The notes beneath the pieces are model-generated. The model was not told the origin of the DNA and did not search any database. It saw only the letters and a list, made by a program, of their open reading frames with translations. The position numbers and the translations under genes were made by a program. A stretch of DNA of 44,260 nt from an uncultured Lachnospiraceae bacterium (GTDB taxonomy: Bacteria > Bacillota > Clostridia > Lachnospirales > Lachnospiraceae), in the NCBI GenBank assembly GCA_934376945.1, contig CAKRPI010000005.1, forward strand, positions 1 to 44,260, written 5' to 3'. Shown one piece after another: positions 1-5,879 of this stretch; the first letter of the stretch is position 1, and the number at the start of each line of letters is the position of its first letter.

Positions 1-32
1 AACCTTGCTTAAGGATTCTCGCCTTTTAAATG

Positions 33-77
33 TACTGAGCGTGCGGGGATTCGAACCCCGGACAACTTGATTAAAAG
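33..77. repeat. attL: attL: displaced 3' part of tRNA-Lys
   Basis: This 45-bp stretch is identical to 44184-44228 inside the intact tRNA-Lys gene. It runs from the anticodon loop to just past the discriminator base, the usual crossover region for tyrosine integrases in tRNA genes. It is the host copy left behind after integration, so host DNA lies to its left (only 32 bp are visible) and prophage to its right. Confidence 0.93.
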
Positions 78-249
78 GCAAGGAACCTTATGCGTTTTTT
101 CCTTATAAAATAAGGGTTCTCGCCCTTCTTTGAAGATGAATTGAAGATATTATTATTTTTTCATCTTCTCTCTGCAAGCTATTTTAACATATTGTGACTA
201 TTTTCGGAAGTGCTTTTTCTGTGTCAGAATCTGACACGACTCAGGCTTT
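78..249. other. Prophage left end, non-coding, with inverted repeats
   Basis: No gene is seen between attL and the endolysin stop codon. The stretch holds a small palindrome at 101-115 (CCTTATAAAATAAGG), a 9-bp inverted repeat GAAGATGAA at 132-140 with its complement at 160-168, and the 17-bp palindrome at 221-237. Repeats this close to the att core could be integrase or excisionase arm sites. That is inference from position only. Confidence 0.4.
221..237. promoter_or_regulatory. 17-bp palindrome, also present three times inside parB
   Basis: The sequence is GTGTCAGAATCTGACAC, with 8-bp arms around one central base. The same palindrome, differing only in the central base, occurs at 29181, 29220 and 29259 inside the parB gene. 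It is a candidate centromere-like or other protein-binding site placed 13 bp beyond the endolysin stop codon. Confidence 0.6.
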
Positions 250-1044
250 TCACTGCTCCAGACCAGGATACCGCAGCGCGCCATCCTGATCAGGCGTGAG
301 CACCACCGGCTCCGTTGCCATCCGGCCATCCTCATCCAGGTAATACCACTTGCCGCTGACAGTCCGCAGACCCTTAACCATGGCGCCATCACTCCCCAGG
401 TAATACCAGTCACCGTTGTAGCGGTACCATTTGTTGCAGACCATCATACCAGCGCCGTCAAACCAGTACCACTTGTCATCGTCCTGATACCAGGCATTAA
501 CCACATACTTGCCAGATCCGTCACGGAAGTAAAAACGCCAGCCGCCGTCCTCCTGCTGCCAGCCGATTTTTGTCTGTTCCGGAACCCATGTGGACATGAA
601 CTTTTCCGGGGTACCGTACTGCTGGATCAGTTTGGTCGGAGTGCTGCCCCAGTCTGGCAGATACAGGTGTGGCTTATCTACGATACTGGACCAGTCTCCG
701 CCCCAGGCAAGCCCCAGTTTTTTTGCAATCTCCGCAGCGCGCTCAAAGTGGCCCTGGCTGTCATTGTAGGCATCGTCAGAGATCTTTCCATCCCCGTCGA
801 TGTCCATGCGGAGGTAAAAGTCAAAGGCAATGCCCCACTGGTGCTGTGATCGGTAGCTGCCGCCTTTTGCATAGGTTACGATATTGCCCGGCTTGGTCCG
901 GCCCTGCGCATAAAGAGCGTCCTGCTCCGCTGCAGTGCGTAAGGTCTCGCTGATGGCTACGGTGATGCCCTCAGTGGCGCAGGCTTTGATCCAGGCGGAT
1001 GCAATGCGCTGCAGGCGCGGGTGGCATAAGGTAATGTCTCTCAT
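250..1044 (-). CDS. Endolysin: M15 peptidase with C-terminal cell-wall-binding repeats
   Basis: This 264-residue protein should cut host peptidoglycan at lysis. Residues 1-133 are an L-Ala-D-Glu or D-Ala-D-Ala peptidase of the M15/VanY type: SxHxxGxAxD gives His68 and Asp75, and DKPH gives His126, the expected zinc ligands. Residues 81-91 read DxDGDGKISDD, an EF-hand/dockerin-like calcium loop inside the catalytic domain. Residues 160-242 hold four or five aromatic repeats (GxWYYL, DGxM) of the choline-binding/glucan-binding repeat family that anchor the enzyme to the wall. A GAGGAC ribosome site precedes the ATG. It is the last gene of the late operon, without a signal peptide, so it needs the holin for release. 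Confidence 0.88.
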   Translation of the reverse strand: MRDITLCHPRLQRIASAWIKACATEGITVAISETLRTAAEQDALYAQGRTKPGNIVTYAKGGSYRSQHQWGIAFDFYLRMDIDGDGKISDDAYNDSQGHFERAAEIAKKLGLAWGGDWSSIVDKPHLYLPDWGSTPTKLIQQYGTPEKFMSTWVPEQTKIGWQQEDGGWRFYFRDGSGKYVVNAWYQDDDKWYWFDGAGMMVCNKWYRYNGDWYYLGSDGAMVKGLRTVSGKWYYLDEDGRMATEPVVLTPDQDGALRYPGLEQ

Positions 1045-1105
1045 AATTTTGTCCTCTTTTCTTTATATTATATAGGTTGTTGTTAAAATTTGTTTTCGGG
1101 GTATC

Positions 1106-1134
1106 TTGCAAATAATTTTTGCATATGCTATAAT
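1106..1134 (+). promoter_or_regulatory. Promoter of antitoxin RNA 1
   Basis: TTGCAA at 1106-1111 and TATAAT at 1129-1134 are separated by exactly 17 bp, with a TGC extended -10. It reads rightwards, against the late operon. Its -10 surroundings (GCATATGCTATAATGCC) are nearly repeated, inverted, as the promoter of toxin 1 at 1389. Confidence 0.8.
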
Positions 1135-1140
1135 GCCGAT

Positions 1141-1211
1141 AGGCAAAAAGATATCAGTATCCATGGTGATACAAAACGAAAGCCCCTGAGTCTCGACCAC
1201 TCAGGGGCTTT
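1141..1211 (+). ncRNA. Candidate antitoxin small RNA 1 (type I, par RNA II-like)
   Basis: A transcript of about 70 nt is bounded by the promoter at 1106-1134 and the perfect hairpin at 1179-1211. Its 5' part (1146-1173) repeats the DNA over the toxin 1 start codon: AAAAGATATCAG matches 1321-1332, CCATGG matches 1338-1343 and ATACA matches 1346-1350. As the toxin is read from the other strand, the RNA is antisense to the toxin start region. GTATC/GATAC arms put CCATGG in a hairpin loop. Convergent genes, a shared terminator and short direct repeats match the layout of par of Enterococcus plasmid pAD1. Transcription is inferred, not shown. Confidence 0.72.
1179..1211. terminator. Bidirectional terminator between antitoxin RNA 1 and toxin 1
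   Basis: AAAGCCCCTGAGT (1179-1191) and its exact complement (1199-1211) form a 13-bp stem with a 7-nt loop. T-rich sequence follows on both strands, so it can end the RNA from the left and the toxin message from the right. Confidence 0.85.
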
Positions 1212-1254
1212 CTTCCTGTTTTAGACAGTCAGGCATCTGCAGGCTGGTTACCGT

Positions 1255-1341
1255 TTACTTATCGCCATCCAACCATTTGATGATGTAGTGGCAGGCTACA
1301 CCAGCCGCGACAGCGACAATAAAAGATATCAGATATTCCAT
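1255..1341 (-). CDS. Fst/Ldr-like small membrane toxin 1 (28 aa)
   Basis: A 28-residue peptide starts MEYLISFIVAVAAG and ends KWLDGDK: one membrane helix followed by a charged tail with a tryptophan, the shape of Fst/holin-like type I toxins. It shares the pattern AGV...YI.KWLD.DK with the peptide at 1618-1707. The AAAGGGGGTG ribosome site can pair with CGCCCC in its own short leader, which would hide it, as described for Fst mRNA. Its product would damage the host membrane if the antisense RNA at 1141-1211 were lost. It lies in the late-gene direction but has its own promoter. Family membership is inferred from pattern and layout. Confidence 0.72.
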   Translation of the reverse strand: MEYLISFIVAVAAGVACHYIIKWLDGDK

Positions 1342-1388
1342 GGCAATACACCCCCTTTCCTTACCGGTATAGGGGCGGTAACATTGGC

Positions 1389-1394
1389 ATTATA
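1389..1394 (-). promoter_or_regulatory. Extended -10 promoter of toxin 1
   Basis: On the minus strand TATAAT is preceded by TGC, an extended -10. No good -35 sits 17 bp away (TTGTGG lies 20 bp away). The block GCATATATGCTATAATGCC resembles the antitoxin promoter on the other strand, so the two promoters look like an inverted duplication. Expected start is near 1382, giving a leader of about 40 nt. Confidence 0.55.
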
Positions 1395-1471
1395 GCATAT
1401 ATGCGTGATTTAAACCACAAAATCTGTTGCGGCATCGCAATGGCAATCCTCTTCTAAAAATTTATGGCATA

Positions 1472-1500
1472 TTGACTTTTTGATCAAAATAGAATATGAT
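1472..1500 (+). promoter_or_regulatory. Promoter of antitoxin RNA 2
   Basis: TTGACT at 1472-1477 and TATGAT at 1495-1500 have a 17-bp spacer. The -10 and first bases (TATGATGTAGG) recur on the minus strand as the toxin 2 promoter, as in module 1. Confidence 0.8.
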
Positions 1501-1506
1501 GTAGGC

Positions 1507-1575
1507 AGCTAAGGAACGTGGTGAGTTCTCATGCGATGCAAAAAAACCCCAGAGGGTGCCTCCTCTGGGGTTTTT
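1507..1575 (+). ncRNA. Candidate antitoxin small RNA 2
   Basis: A transcript of about 69 nt runs from the promoter at 1472-1500 to the perfect hairpin at 1542-1575. AACGTGGTGA at 1515-1524 repeats 1685-1694, TCATG at 1529 repeats 1704, and GATGC at 1535 repeats 1709, all over the start codon of toxin 2. The RNA is therefore antisense to the toxin 2 translation start. The matched blocks differ in sequence from those of module 1, so each RNA appears specific to its own toxin. Confidence 0.72.
1542..1575. terminator. Bidirectional terminator between antitoxin RNA 2 and toxin 2
   Basis: AAAAACCCCAGAGG (1542-1555) and its exact complement ending in TTTTT (1562-1575) form a 14-bp stem with a 6-nt loop. 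It works in both directions because A and T runs close the stem. Confidence 0.9.
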
Positions 1576-1617
1576 CTTGTTCGTCACGGTGAACCACTCC
1601 GTTTAGGCTGTTGCTGC

Positions 1618-1707
1618 CTACTTGTCTCTGTCCAGCCATTTGCATATGTAGTAGCTAACTACACCTGCTAAAACAGAAACAAGAAACGTGGTGACTAAGT
1701 CTGTCAT
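1618..1707 (-). CDS. Fst/Ldr-like small membrane toxin 2 (29 aa)
   Basis: A 29-residue peptide starts MTDLVTTFLVSVLAGV and ends KWLDRDK, again one membrane helix and a charged tail, and aligns with toxin 1 over AGVxxxYxxKWLDxDK. The ribosome site GGAGGT is exactly complementary to ACCTCC upstream in the same message (hairpin 1716-1735), so translation should be off in the free leader. The start ATG at 1707 was chosen because it follows that site at 8 nt; the frame is open further upstream but has no other ribosome site. The convergent RNA at 1507-1575 covers the start by repeated sequence. Similar peptides are often labelled holin-like toxins. Confidence 0.75.
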   Translation of the reverse strand: MTDLVTTFLVSVLAGVVSYYICKWLDRDK

Positions 1708-1715
1708 GGATGCGC

Positions 1716-1735
1716 ACCTCCTTTCTGCTGGAGGT
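1716..1735 (-). promoter_or_regulatory. Hairpin hiding the toxin 2 ribosome binding site
   Basis: In the minus-strand message ACCUCC, 8 nt of loop and GGAGGU form a 6-bp stem that contains the whole Shine-Dalgarno sequence of toxin 2. Such SD-hiding leaders are a hallmark of type I toxin messages. Confidence 0.72.
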
Positions 1736-1749
1736 TCGGCAGCTCCTAC

Positions 1750-1755
1750 ATCATA
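1750..1755 (-). promoter_or_regulatory. Extended -10 promoter of toxin 2
   Basis: TGG followed by TATGAT on the minus strand gives an extended -10 without a clear -35. The start near 1743 yields a leader of about 36 nt that begins with GTAGGAGCT, close to the 5' end of antitoxin RNA 2. Confidence 0.5.
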
Positions 1756-1853
1756 CCATATTTCATGCCAATATTCTACATAATTCCCGTTGCGACGTCG
1801 CAATAGCAGCCATCACCCGGGCTGTCGGCGGGAGATATCCGGATCACCTCCTT

Positions 1854-2123
1854 CTACTGTCCTTTGGATGCCTGTTTCATAACCTGGTGTACCCCGGTTG
1901 CTGCTAGGCCAGACACAATTCCGATAGCTGCAGCATTAATCACATCCGCTGCCGGGAACTCTGGCATCACATACATGCCAACCACCCCAAGGACGCCACC
2001 GGTCACTCCGCATACTACCGGAATAACCTCATCCTTAACCTTGTCAGTTGCCTTGCAGGCCATACCGCCAAGATAACACACCACCGTAATTGCTGCCACG
2101 CTGGCAATACCAAAATCCATCAT
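1854..2123 (-). CDS. Phage holin (Phage_holin_5_2 / Hol44-like)
   Basis: About 90 residues with two or three membrane helices: an N-terminal DFGIASVAAITVVCYLGGMACK helix region shortened here, then VCGVTGGVLGVVGMYV and a C-terminal INAAAIGIVSGLAATGV helix. MPEFPAADVINA and GLAATG are typical of this holin family. It opens the membrane at lysis so that the M15 endolysin can reach the wall. I chose the start at 2123 because GAGAGG lies 9 nt upstream; a longer start at 2153 overlaps the previous gene. Confidence 0.85.
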   Translation of the reverse strand: MMDFGIASVAAITVVCYLGGMACKATDKVKDEVIPVVCGVTGGVLGVVGMYVMPEFPAADVINAAAIGIVSGLAATGVHQVMKQASKGQ

Positions 2124-2127
2124 ATCC

Positions 2128-2472
2128 TTAATCCTCTCTTTCTGCCGGCCCATATGGTAACGCCAGGCATCTGTTGTAAAGTTCTTCTCCAGTTCCATTT
2201 CCGCCAAGCGCCTTGTAAGGGCGGAACATGTACTCCAAATTGTCTCTGTCTCCCACCGTGCAGTATCCACGTCCCAGATAAAACTGACACGCCTGATACA
2301 ACCGGTCATGGAGCAGAGCCAGCACGGCAGCGTTAATGGCCTGATTCTTTACCACTTCGGCCTTTAACCGTTTAGATAAACCATGGTACGCCGCCAGCAG
2401 AGCGCCGGAAATACATGCAAATAGCCACGCAACCCAGTGCGTGGCTATGTACTGCAAAATCAATGATACCAT
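2128..2472 (-). CDS. Membrane-anchored protein in the lysis cassette
   Basis: The 114-residue protein has one N-terminal membrane helix (about residues 12-30) and then a soluble, helix-rich part with HDRLYQACQFYLGRGYC. It ends 4 bp before the holin start and carries the holin ribosome site in its last codons. The place between fibres and holin suggests a lysis accessory or holin partner. I do not recognise a family with certainty. Confidence 0.65.
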   Translation of the reverse strand: MVSLILQYIATHWVAWLFACISGALLAAYHGLSKRLKAEVVKNQAINAAVLALLHDRLYQACQFYLGRGYCTVGDRDNLEYMFRPYKALGGNGTGEELYNRCLALPYGPAERED

Positions 2473-2484
2473 CGTAAATCTCCT

Positions 2485-2688
2485 TTACTCGTGGTCGCAC
2501 TCCTTATGACCGGGACCGCCCTGCACATGTCTCGGCTCTGCGTGATCTGCAGCGCCCGGAGTGCTGTCCTTGCGGTACTCATGATCTGGACCGGTGCTTA
2601 AAACCTCATTGTGCGGCTCCGGGGTCGGTGCTCCGGTTGCAGGTCCATAATTGGTGTACGGGGTTTCAGATTTGTGTTTGATACTCAT
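2485..2688 (-). CDS. Small hydrophilic protein of unknown function
   Basis: 67 residues, rich in His, Pro, Glu and Gly (GPATGAPTPEPHNE, GGPGHKECDHE), with no membrane segment and probably largely disordered. It lies between the fibre-like gene and the lysis cassette, in the same direction and tightly spaced. I cannot assign a function; the His/Asp/Glu-rich end could bind metal. Confidence 0.55.
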   Translation of the reverse strand: MSIKHKSETPYTNYGPATGAPTPEPHNEVLSTGPDHEYRKDSTPGAADHAEPRHVQGGPGHKECDHE

Positions 2689-2761
2689 ATGTAGTCCTTT
2701 CCGCTGTTTTACGGACAGCTCCGGATATAATTTAAGCCGTCTTTTGATGGCGGCAAGTTGC

Positions 2762-3589
2762 CTAACTTAACCATATGCGGGAAATGGTGCCTCTGTTTGT
2801 TGACAGTTCTATCACTGCACCAGATCCCAATGTAATCATCTGCGATATGTCGAACTGAATGAGTGTAAAGGTTGTTCCGTTTGACAAGTTTAAGGCGGAA
2901 TAGTTTTGGCTTGGCGTTACATTCGAACTTGATATCTTCGTTGAAGTGGAACTATAAATAGAAACACTTCCCTGTATATTCAGCCGAGTATATCCACTTA
3001 CTGCATACGTCCTATTAATTTTCAAGCCTATACTATGAGTTCCCGTGCTTAACGTAATATTCGTTGCGCCAAACGTTACGCTGGAACTGGTTATTCCTGC
3101 TGCATTATTTCCGTTGTAATACAGATCTGTTGGTGTAGCTACATAACCCTCCCAGGTTCCCGTAACTCCACCTACCGTGACACCTTTCTTGATATTTGCC
3201 GCTGTCAGATTCGCCACCGCCTGCACAGTTACATTACCAGTCATGTACTTACCGCTGCAGGATACCGTCTTTGCCGAATTGCCCGGCGTTACTGTCTGCG
3301 CTCCCATAGAAGCAATGTTTCCCGTCACTTTTACACCATTGGAATAGCCGTAAACACCGGATAACATTTTTGCTGCTGCCAGATTGCCCGGAGTCTGATC
3401 CGCTAGGGACTTCGCCGTAACCTTTCCGGTTCCGCTATGGATGCCAGCCGGGATTGTTACGGATGCACCAGCTGCAAGACCGGAAGAACTCCAGCTGCCA
3501 TTATCAACCAGTGTACCTGTAAACGGTTCGCCGTCTTTATCAACGATTACTTTTCCTGCACGGATATCACCTGCTGCGGCGGTAATCAC
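2762..3589 (-). CDS. Tail fibre-like protein, main part of a frame-broken gene
   Basis: 275 residues in this frame from a GTG with no ribosome site. The protein has repeated T/G/S-rich blocks (TIPAGIHSGTGKVTAKSLADQTPGN; VTGNI; VTVQAVANLTAANIKKGVTVGGVTGTW) typical of receptor-binding or fibre proteins. The block IPAG.HSGTGKVTAKSLADQT matches IPAGYTSGGKITANSLASQT of the 433-residue neighbour. The true beginning is probably the ATG at 3635 with a strong AGGAGG site, whose 12-codon frame ends at a run of six G; one G fewer would join both into a 290-residue protein starting MGRIWIPGGGG. Confidence 0.72.
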   Translation of the reverse strand: MITAAAGDIRAGKVIVDKDGEPFTGTLVDNGSWSSSGLAAGASVTIPAGIHSGTGKVTAKSLADQTPGNLAAAKMLSGVYGYSNGVKVTGNIASMGAQTVTPGNSAKTVSCSGKYMTGNVTVQAVANLTAANIKKGVTVGGVTGTWEGYVATPTDLYYNGNNAAGITSSSVTFGATNITLSTGTHSIGLKINRTYAVSGYTRLNIQGSVSIYSSTSTKISSSNVTPSQNYSALNLSNGTTFTLIQFDISQMITLGSGAVIELSTNRGTISRIWLS

Positions 3590-3599
3590 ATCGAGGTCA

Positions 3600-3635
3600 T
3601 TACCCCCCGCCGCCAGGAATCCAGATTCTTCCCAT
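3600..3635 (-). pseudogene. Out-of-frame start of the fibre-like gene with a G6 tract
   Basis: ATG at 3635 follows AGGAGG by 6 nt and encodes MGRIWIPGGGG before TAA at 3600. The stop lies directly after six G on the coding strand (3603-3608). The neighbour at 5435 begins in the same style, MGKVLASGGGGGG, which supports this as the real start. A tract of five or eight G restores the frame to the 2762-3589 part. Confidence 0.6.
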
Positions 3636-3636
3636 G

Positions 3637-3795
3637 TTATGCCTCCTGTCTCTGCCCTAAAGCAGCTTTGATTTCTTCGCGATCTACGTCAGTCAGTTTC
3701 GTGTAGGACTGCAAAATACCCTCCAGTTCCTCACCCTTAGCCATGCGGATTTTTACCGCCCGCAGAATAATATTGCGTTGGATATTACTCAACAT
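3637..3795 (-). CDS. Short tail-region protein (52 aa)
   Basis: 52 residues starting MLSNIQRNIILRAVKIRMAK, helix-rich and ending EEIKAALGQRQEA. It overlaps the end of the 107-residue gene by 11 bp and ends 2 bp before the ATG of the broken fibre gene, so it is translationally coupled on both sides. Size, helix pattern and position recall XkdX-type short proteins near fibre genes of Firmicutes phages, but similarity is only general. Confidence 0.6.
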   Translation of the reverse strand: MLSNIQRNIILRAVKIRMAKGEELEGILQSYTKLTDVDREEIKAALGQRQEA

Positions 3796-4108
3796 CAATT
3801 CCACCTCCAATCAGATCAGCCATTGCCAAGGTCATCTCGTCATTGTCGGCCTGCAGGGCTGCCACCTGCTGCTCCTGTGTTTGGGTGTATGGGATTTCCT
3901 CCTCCGTACCGTCTTCGGCAACTCTATAAAATTTATTATCGTGATACTTGTCACCAATAGTGCAGGCATACTGCAGACAGTCCACCGCATAGGCCTCGTC
4001 TCCATACACGCACTTAGTCAGATAATCTGCAGTTGGATAGTTGTCGCAAACCATGATGTTTTTGACCTCACCGTCGCAGATCTGTGCAAATACTTCATGT
4101 ACAATCAT
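3785..4108 (-). CDS. Tail fibre-associated protein, unknown
   Basis: 107 residues, acidic, starting MIVHEVFAQICDGEVKNIMV, with a C-terminal helix QEQQVAALQADNDEMTLAMADL that may form a coiled coil. Proteins of this form follow fibre genes in many Clostridia prophages and may act as fibre chaperones or adaptors (XkdW-like). This is a position-based guess. Confidence 0.6.
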   Translation of the reverse strand: MIVHEVFAQICDGEVKNIMVCDNYPTADYLTKCVYGDEAYAVDCLQYACTIGDKYHDNKFYRVAEDGTEEEIPYTQTQEQQVAALQADNDEMTLAMADLIGGGIDVE

Positions 4109-4133
4109 TTTTGTTGTCTCCTTTCAAGGAAGC

Positions 4134-5435
4134 TTACCAAGTGATGATTACGTTACCAGAGCCGCCAGTACCTCCTAGGGAGTAGCCATTTGCAGCGCCT
4201 CCTCCACCGCCTCCTCCAGTTCCAGCAGATCCATTACTTCCAATGGTGTTACTTGATCCTGCTCCACCTCCTCCAGAGCCACCTGCGGCAGAGTTCGTAT
4301 AACCACCACCGCCACCTCCTCCGGCATAAAGTGTTCCAGAGCCAAATTCTTTTGTGGTTGTTCCCTGTCCCGAACCACTATTATTTCCACCATCTCCGCC
4401 ATTACTTCCGCCAGCTCCGGCCGCAGTGCTGTTATCGCCATACCATCCGCCGCCAGAGCCACCGGTGCCATAGAAAGTTGATCCATCTGTTTTTTTATTT
4501 CCGCCATACGCACTATACGTAGTTCCATTTACGACAGCTGACGAATCGCTTCCTACGTTATAACCACCAGCGCCACCAGCGCCTACTATAACAGTAATTT
4601 TTGTGCCGGGCGTTACAGATATACCATTTTTATAGGAGGTATGTCCTCCACCACCGCCACGTCCACCAATTTTGTATTTCCAGCTTCCTCCTTCTCCGCC
4701 TCCGCCGCCTCCAGTGCAATGGATGTTGATGCTGCGGACAGCGGTCGGCACAGTAAACGTGCCGGAAGATGTAAATGCTTGTCTGCCGTGTGCAGTAGTT
4801 TTTACCGTGGCTTGAGAATAACCGCTGTAGAAATTGCCAGCACTGCAGGTTGTGTAAGCCCAAACCCGTACATAGTAAGTGGTGTTTGCAGCAAGACCGC
4901 TGATAGTCACGGACGATGTCCCGTTGGCACTGGAATTACTTCCTGCTCCAGTATATTTCCGGTTATCGTCCTTGGATGTAGGATAGCCGCCTGTCTTCAC
5001 ACATATGATTACACCTGAATAAGGACCTTTCGCCGGATTTTTCCAGGTACATAAAATCTGAGTTGTGCTATAGGCGGCTACACTAAAAGACAGAATAGAT
5101 GAGCAGGTCATGGTACCAGTGAGCTGAGAACCATTTGCCCACGCTGTTTTACCTTTATAAATATAGGCAGCCGTAGCGGTAGCACTTGTCTGCGATGCCA
5201 GACTGTTAGCCGTGATTTTGCCGCCAGATGTATAGCCCGCCGGGATAGTCTTACTGCCGCCACAGTTTAAGGCTGCATTGATTGCTCCATTGTCCGGCAT
5301 GGTGCCCGCCACAGCCTCATCTCCAGAATCACTGGTAACTGCCGTGTGTCCGGCAAGGACCTGGGCTTTGCTGGCGGTACACTCATCTGATCCGGTGCCG
5401 CCTCCGCCTCCTCCGGATGCTAAAACCTTGCCCAT
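4134..5435 (-). CDS. Tail fibre / receptor-binding protein with FN3 domain and glycine-rich tip
   Basis: 433 residues. Residues 1-110 carry repeats such as IPAGYTSGGKITANSL that are shared with the next fibre-like gene. Residues 113-215 look like a fibronectin type III domain (TTYYVRVWAY, SGLAANTTY). Residues 235-433 are extremely glycine-rich with GGGGGG blocks alternating with short Ser/Asn/Tyr loops, ending GNVIITW; this resembles glycine-rich receptor-binding tips built of polyglycine II helices. The repetitive DNA in this part favours recombination and host-range change. It should sit at the fibre end and bind the cell surface. Confidence 0.75.
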   Translation of the reverse strand: MGKVLASGGGGGGTGSDECTASKAQVLAGHTAVTSDSGDEAVAGTMPDNGAINAALNCGGSKTIPAGYTSGGKITANSLASQTSATATAAYIYKGKTAWANGSQLTGTMTCSSILSFSVAAYSTTQILCTWKNPAKGPYSGVIICVKTGGYPTSKDDNRKYTGAGSNSSANGTSSVTISGLAANTTYYVRVWAYTTCSAGNFYSGYSQATVKTTAHGRQAFTSSGTFTVPTAVRSINIHCTGGGGGGEGGSWKYKIGGRGGGGGHTSYKNGISVTPGTKITVIVGAGGAGGYNVGSDSSAVVNGTTYSAYGGNKKTDGSTFYGTGGSGGGWYGDNSTAAGAGGSNGGDGGNNSGSGQGTTTKEFGSGTLYAGGGGGGGYTNSAAGGSGGGGAGSSNTIGSNGSAGTGGGGGGGAANGYSLGGTGGSGNVIITW

Positions 5436-5439
5436 AACA

Positions 5440-5868
5440 TCACACTCCTTTCAGACCGACTGTAATATCCGTAGCCGGCTTTTTGTAAACCTTAAATGTT
5501 ACGCTTCCGTCTGTCGTTGTACCGGTTCCAGATGATATGATTCCAAACGCCTTGCTGTAGGATTTCTGGGTAGCCAGATCGACTCCGTCTTCCAGGGCAC
5601 TCACCAACATCGGATTATCCTCGGCAGTAACGCCCTCAACCGCCACGGTCTGCTCATATGGCGCCTCGTCACCGGTCCAGGCATCTGCCACAAGTGTGAT
5701 CAGCGTGACATGATCCTGACGTTCAATATTCATCTTATGATAATGATCATTATTCACAAGCTGTTCAATAACCACGCCCATAGCTTCACCATCTGCATCC
5801 GTTTCCCGGTCCCAGTGTTCAATTTCTTCCGTATAAACCGGAGGATCCGCAATATTACAATATCTCAT
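5440..5868 (-). CDS. Tail fibre-region protein, unknown family
   Basis: 142 residues, acidic, starting MRYCNIADPPVYTEEIEHWD and ending in a beta-rich part KAFGIISSGTGTTTDGSVTFKVYKKPATDITVGLKG. It lies between the collar-type fibre gene and the FN3 fibre gene with short gaps, so it is probably a baseplate-to-fibre connector. The family is not one I can name. Confidence 0.6.
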   Translation of the reverse strand: MRYCNIADPPVYTEEIEHWDRETDADGEAMGVVIEQLVNNDHYHKMNIERQDHVTLITLVADAWTGDEAPYEQTVAVEGVTAEDNPMLVSALEDGVDLATQKSYSKAFGIISSGTGTTTDGSVTFKVYKKPATDITVGLKGV

Positions 5869-5879
5869 GATTTCACCTC

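Noticed and set aside
101..115. Terminator of the late operon near attL
   Set aside because: The stem CCTTAT/ATAAGG has A rather than T after it on the minus strand, so it lacks the U-run.
198..413. Frame of 71 residues opposite the endolysin end
   Set aside because: Lies in a second frame of the same strand over the endolysin, tryptophan/arginine-rich, no ribosome site; a shadow of the repeat region.
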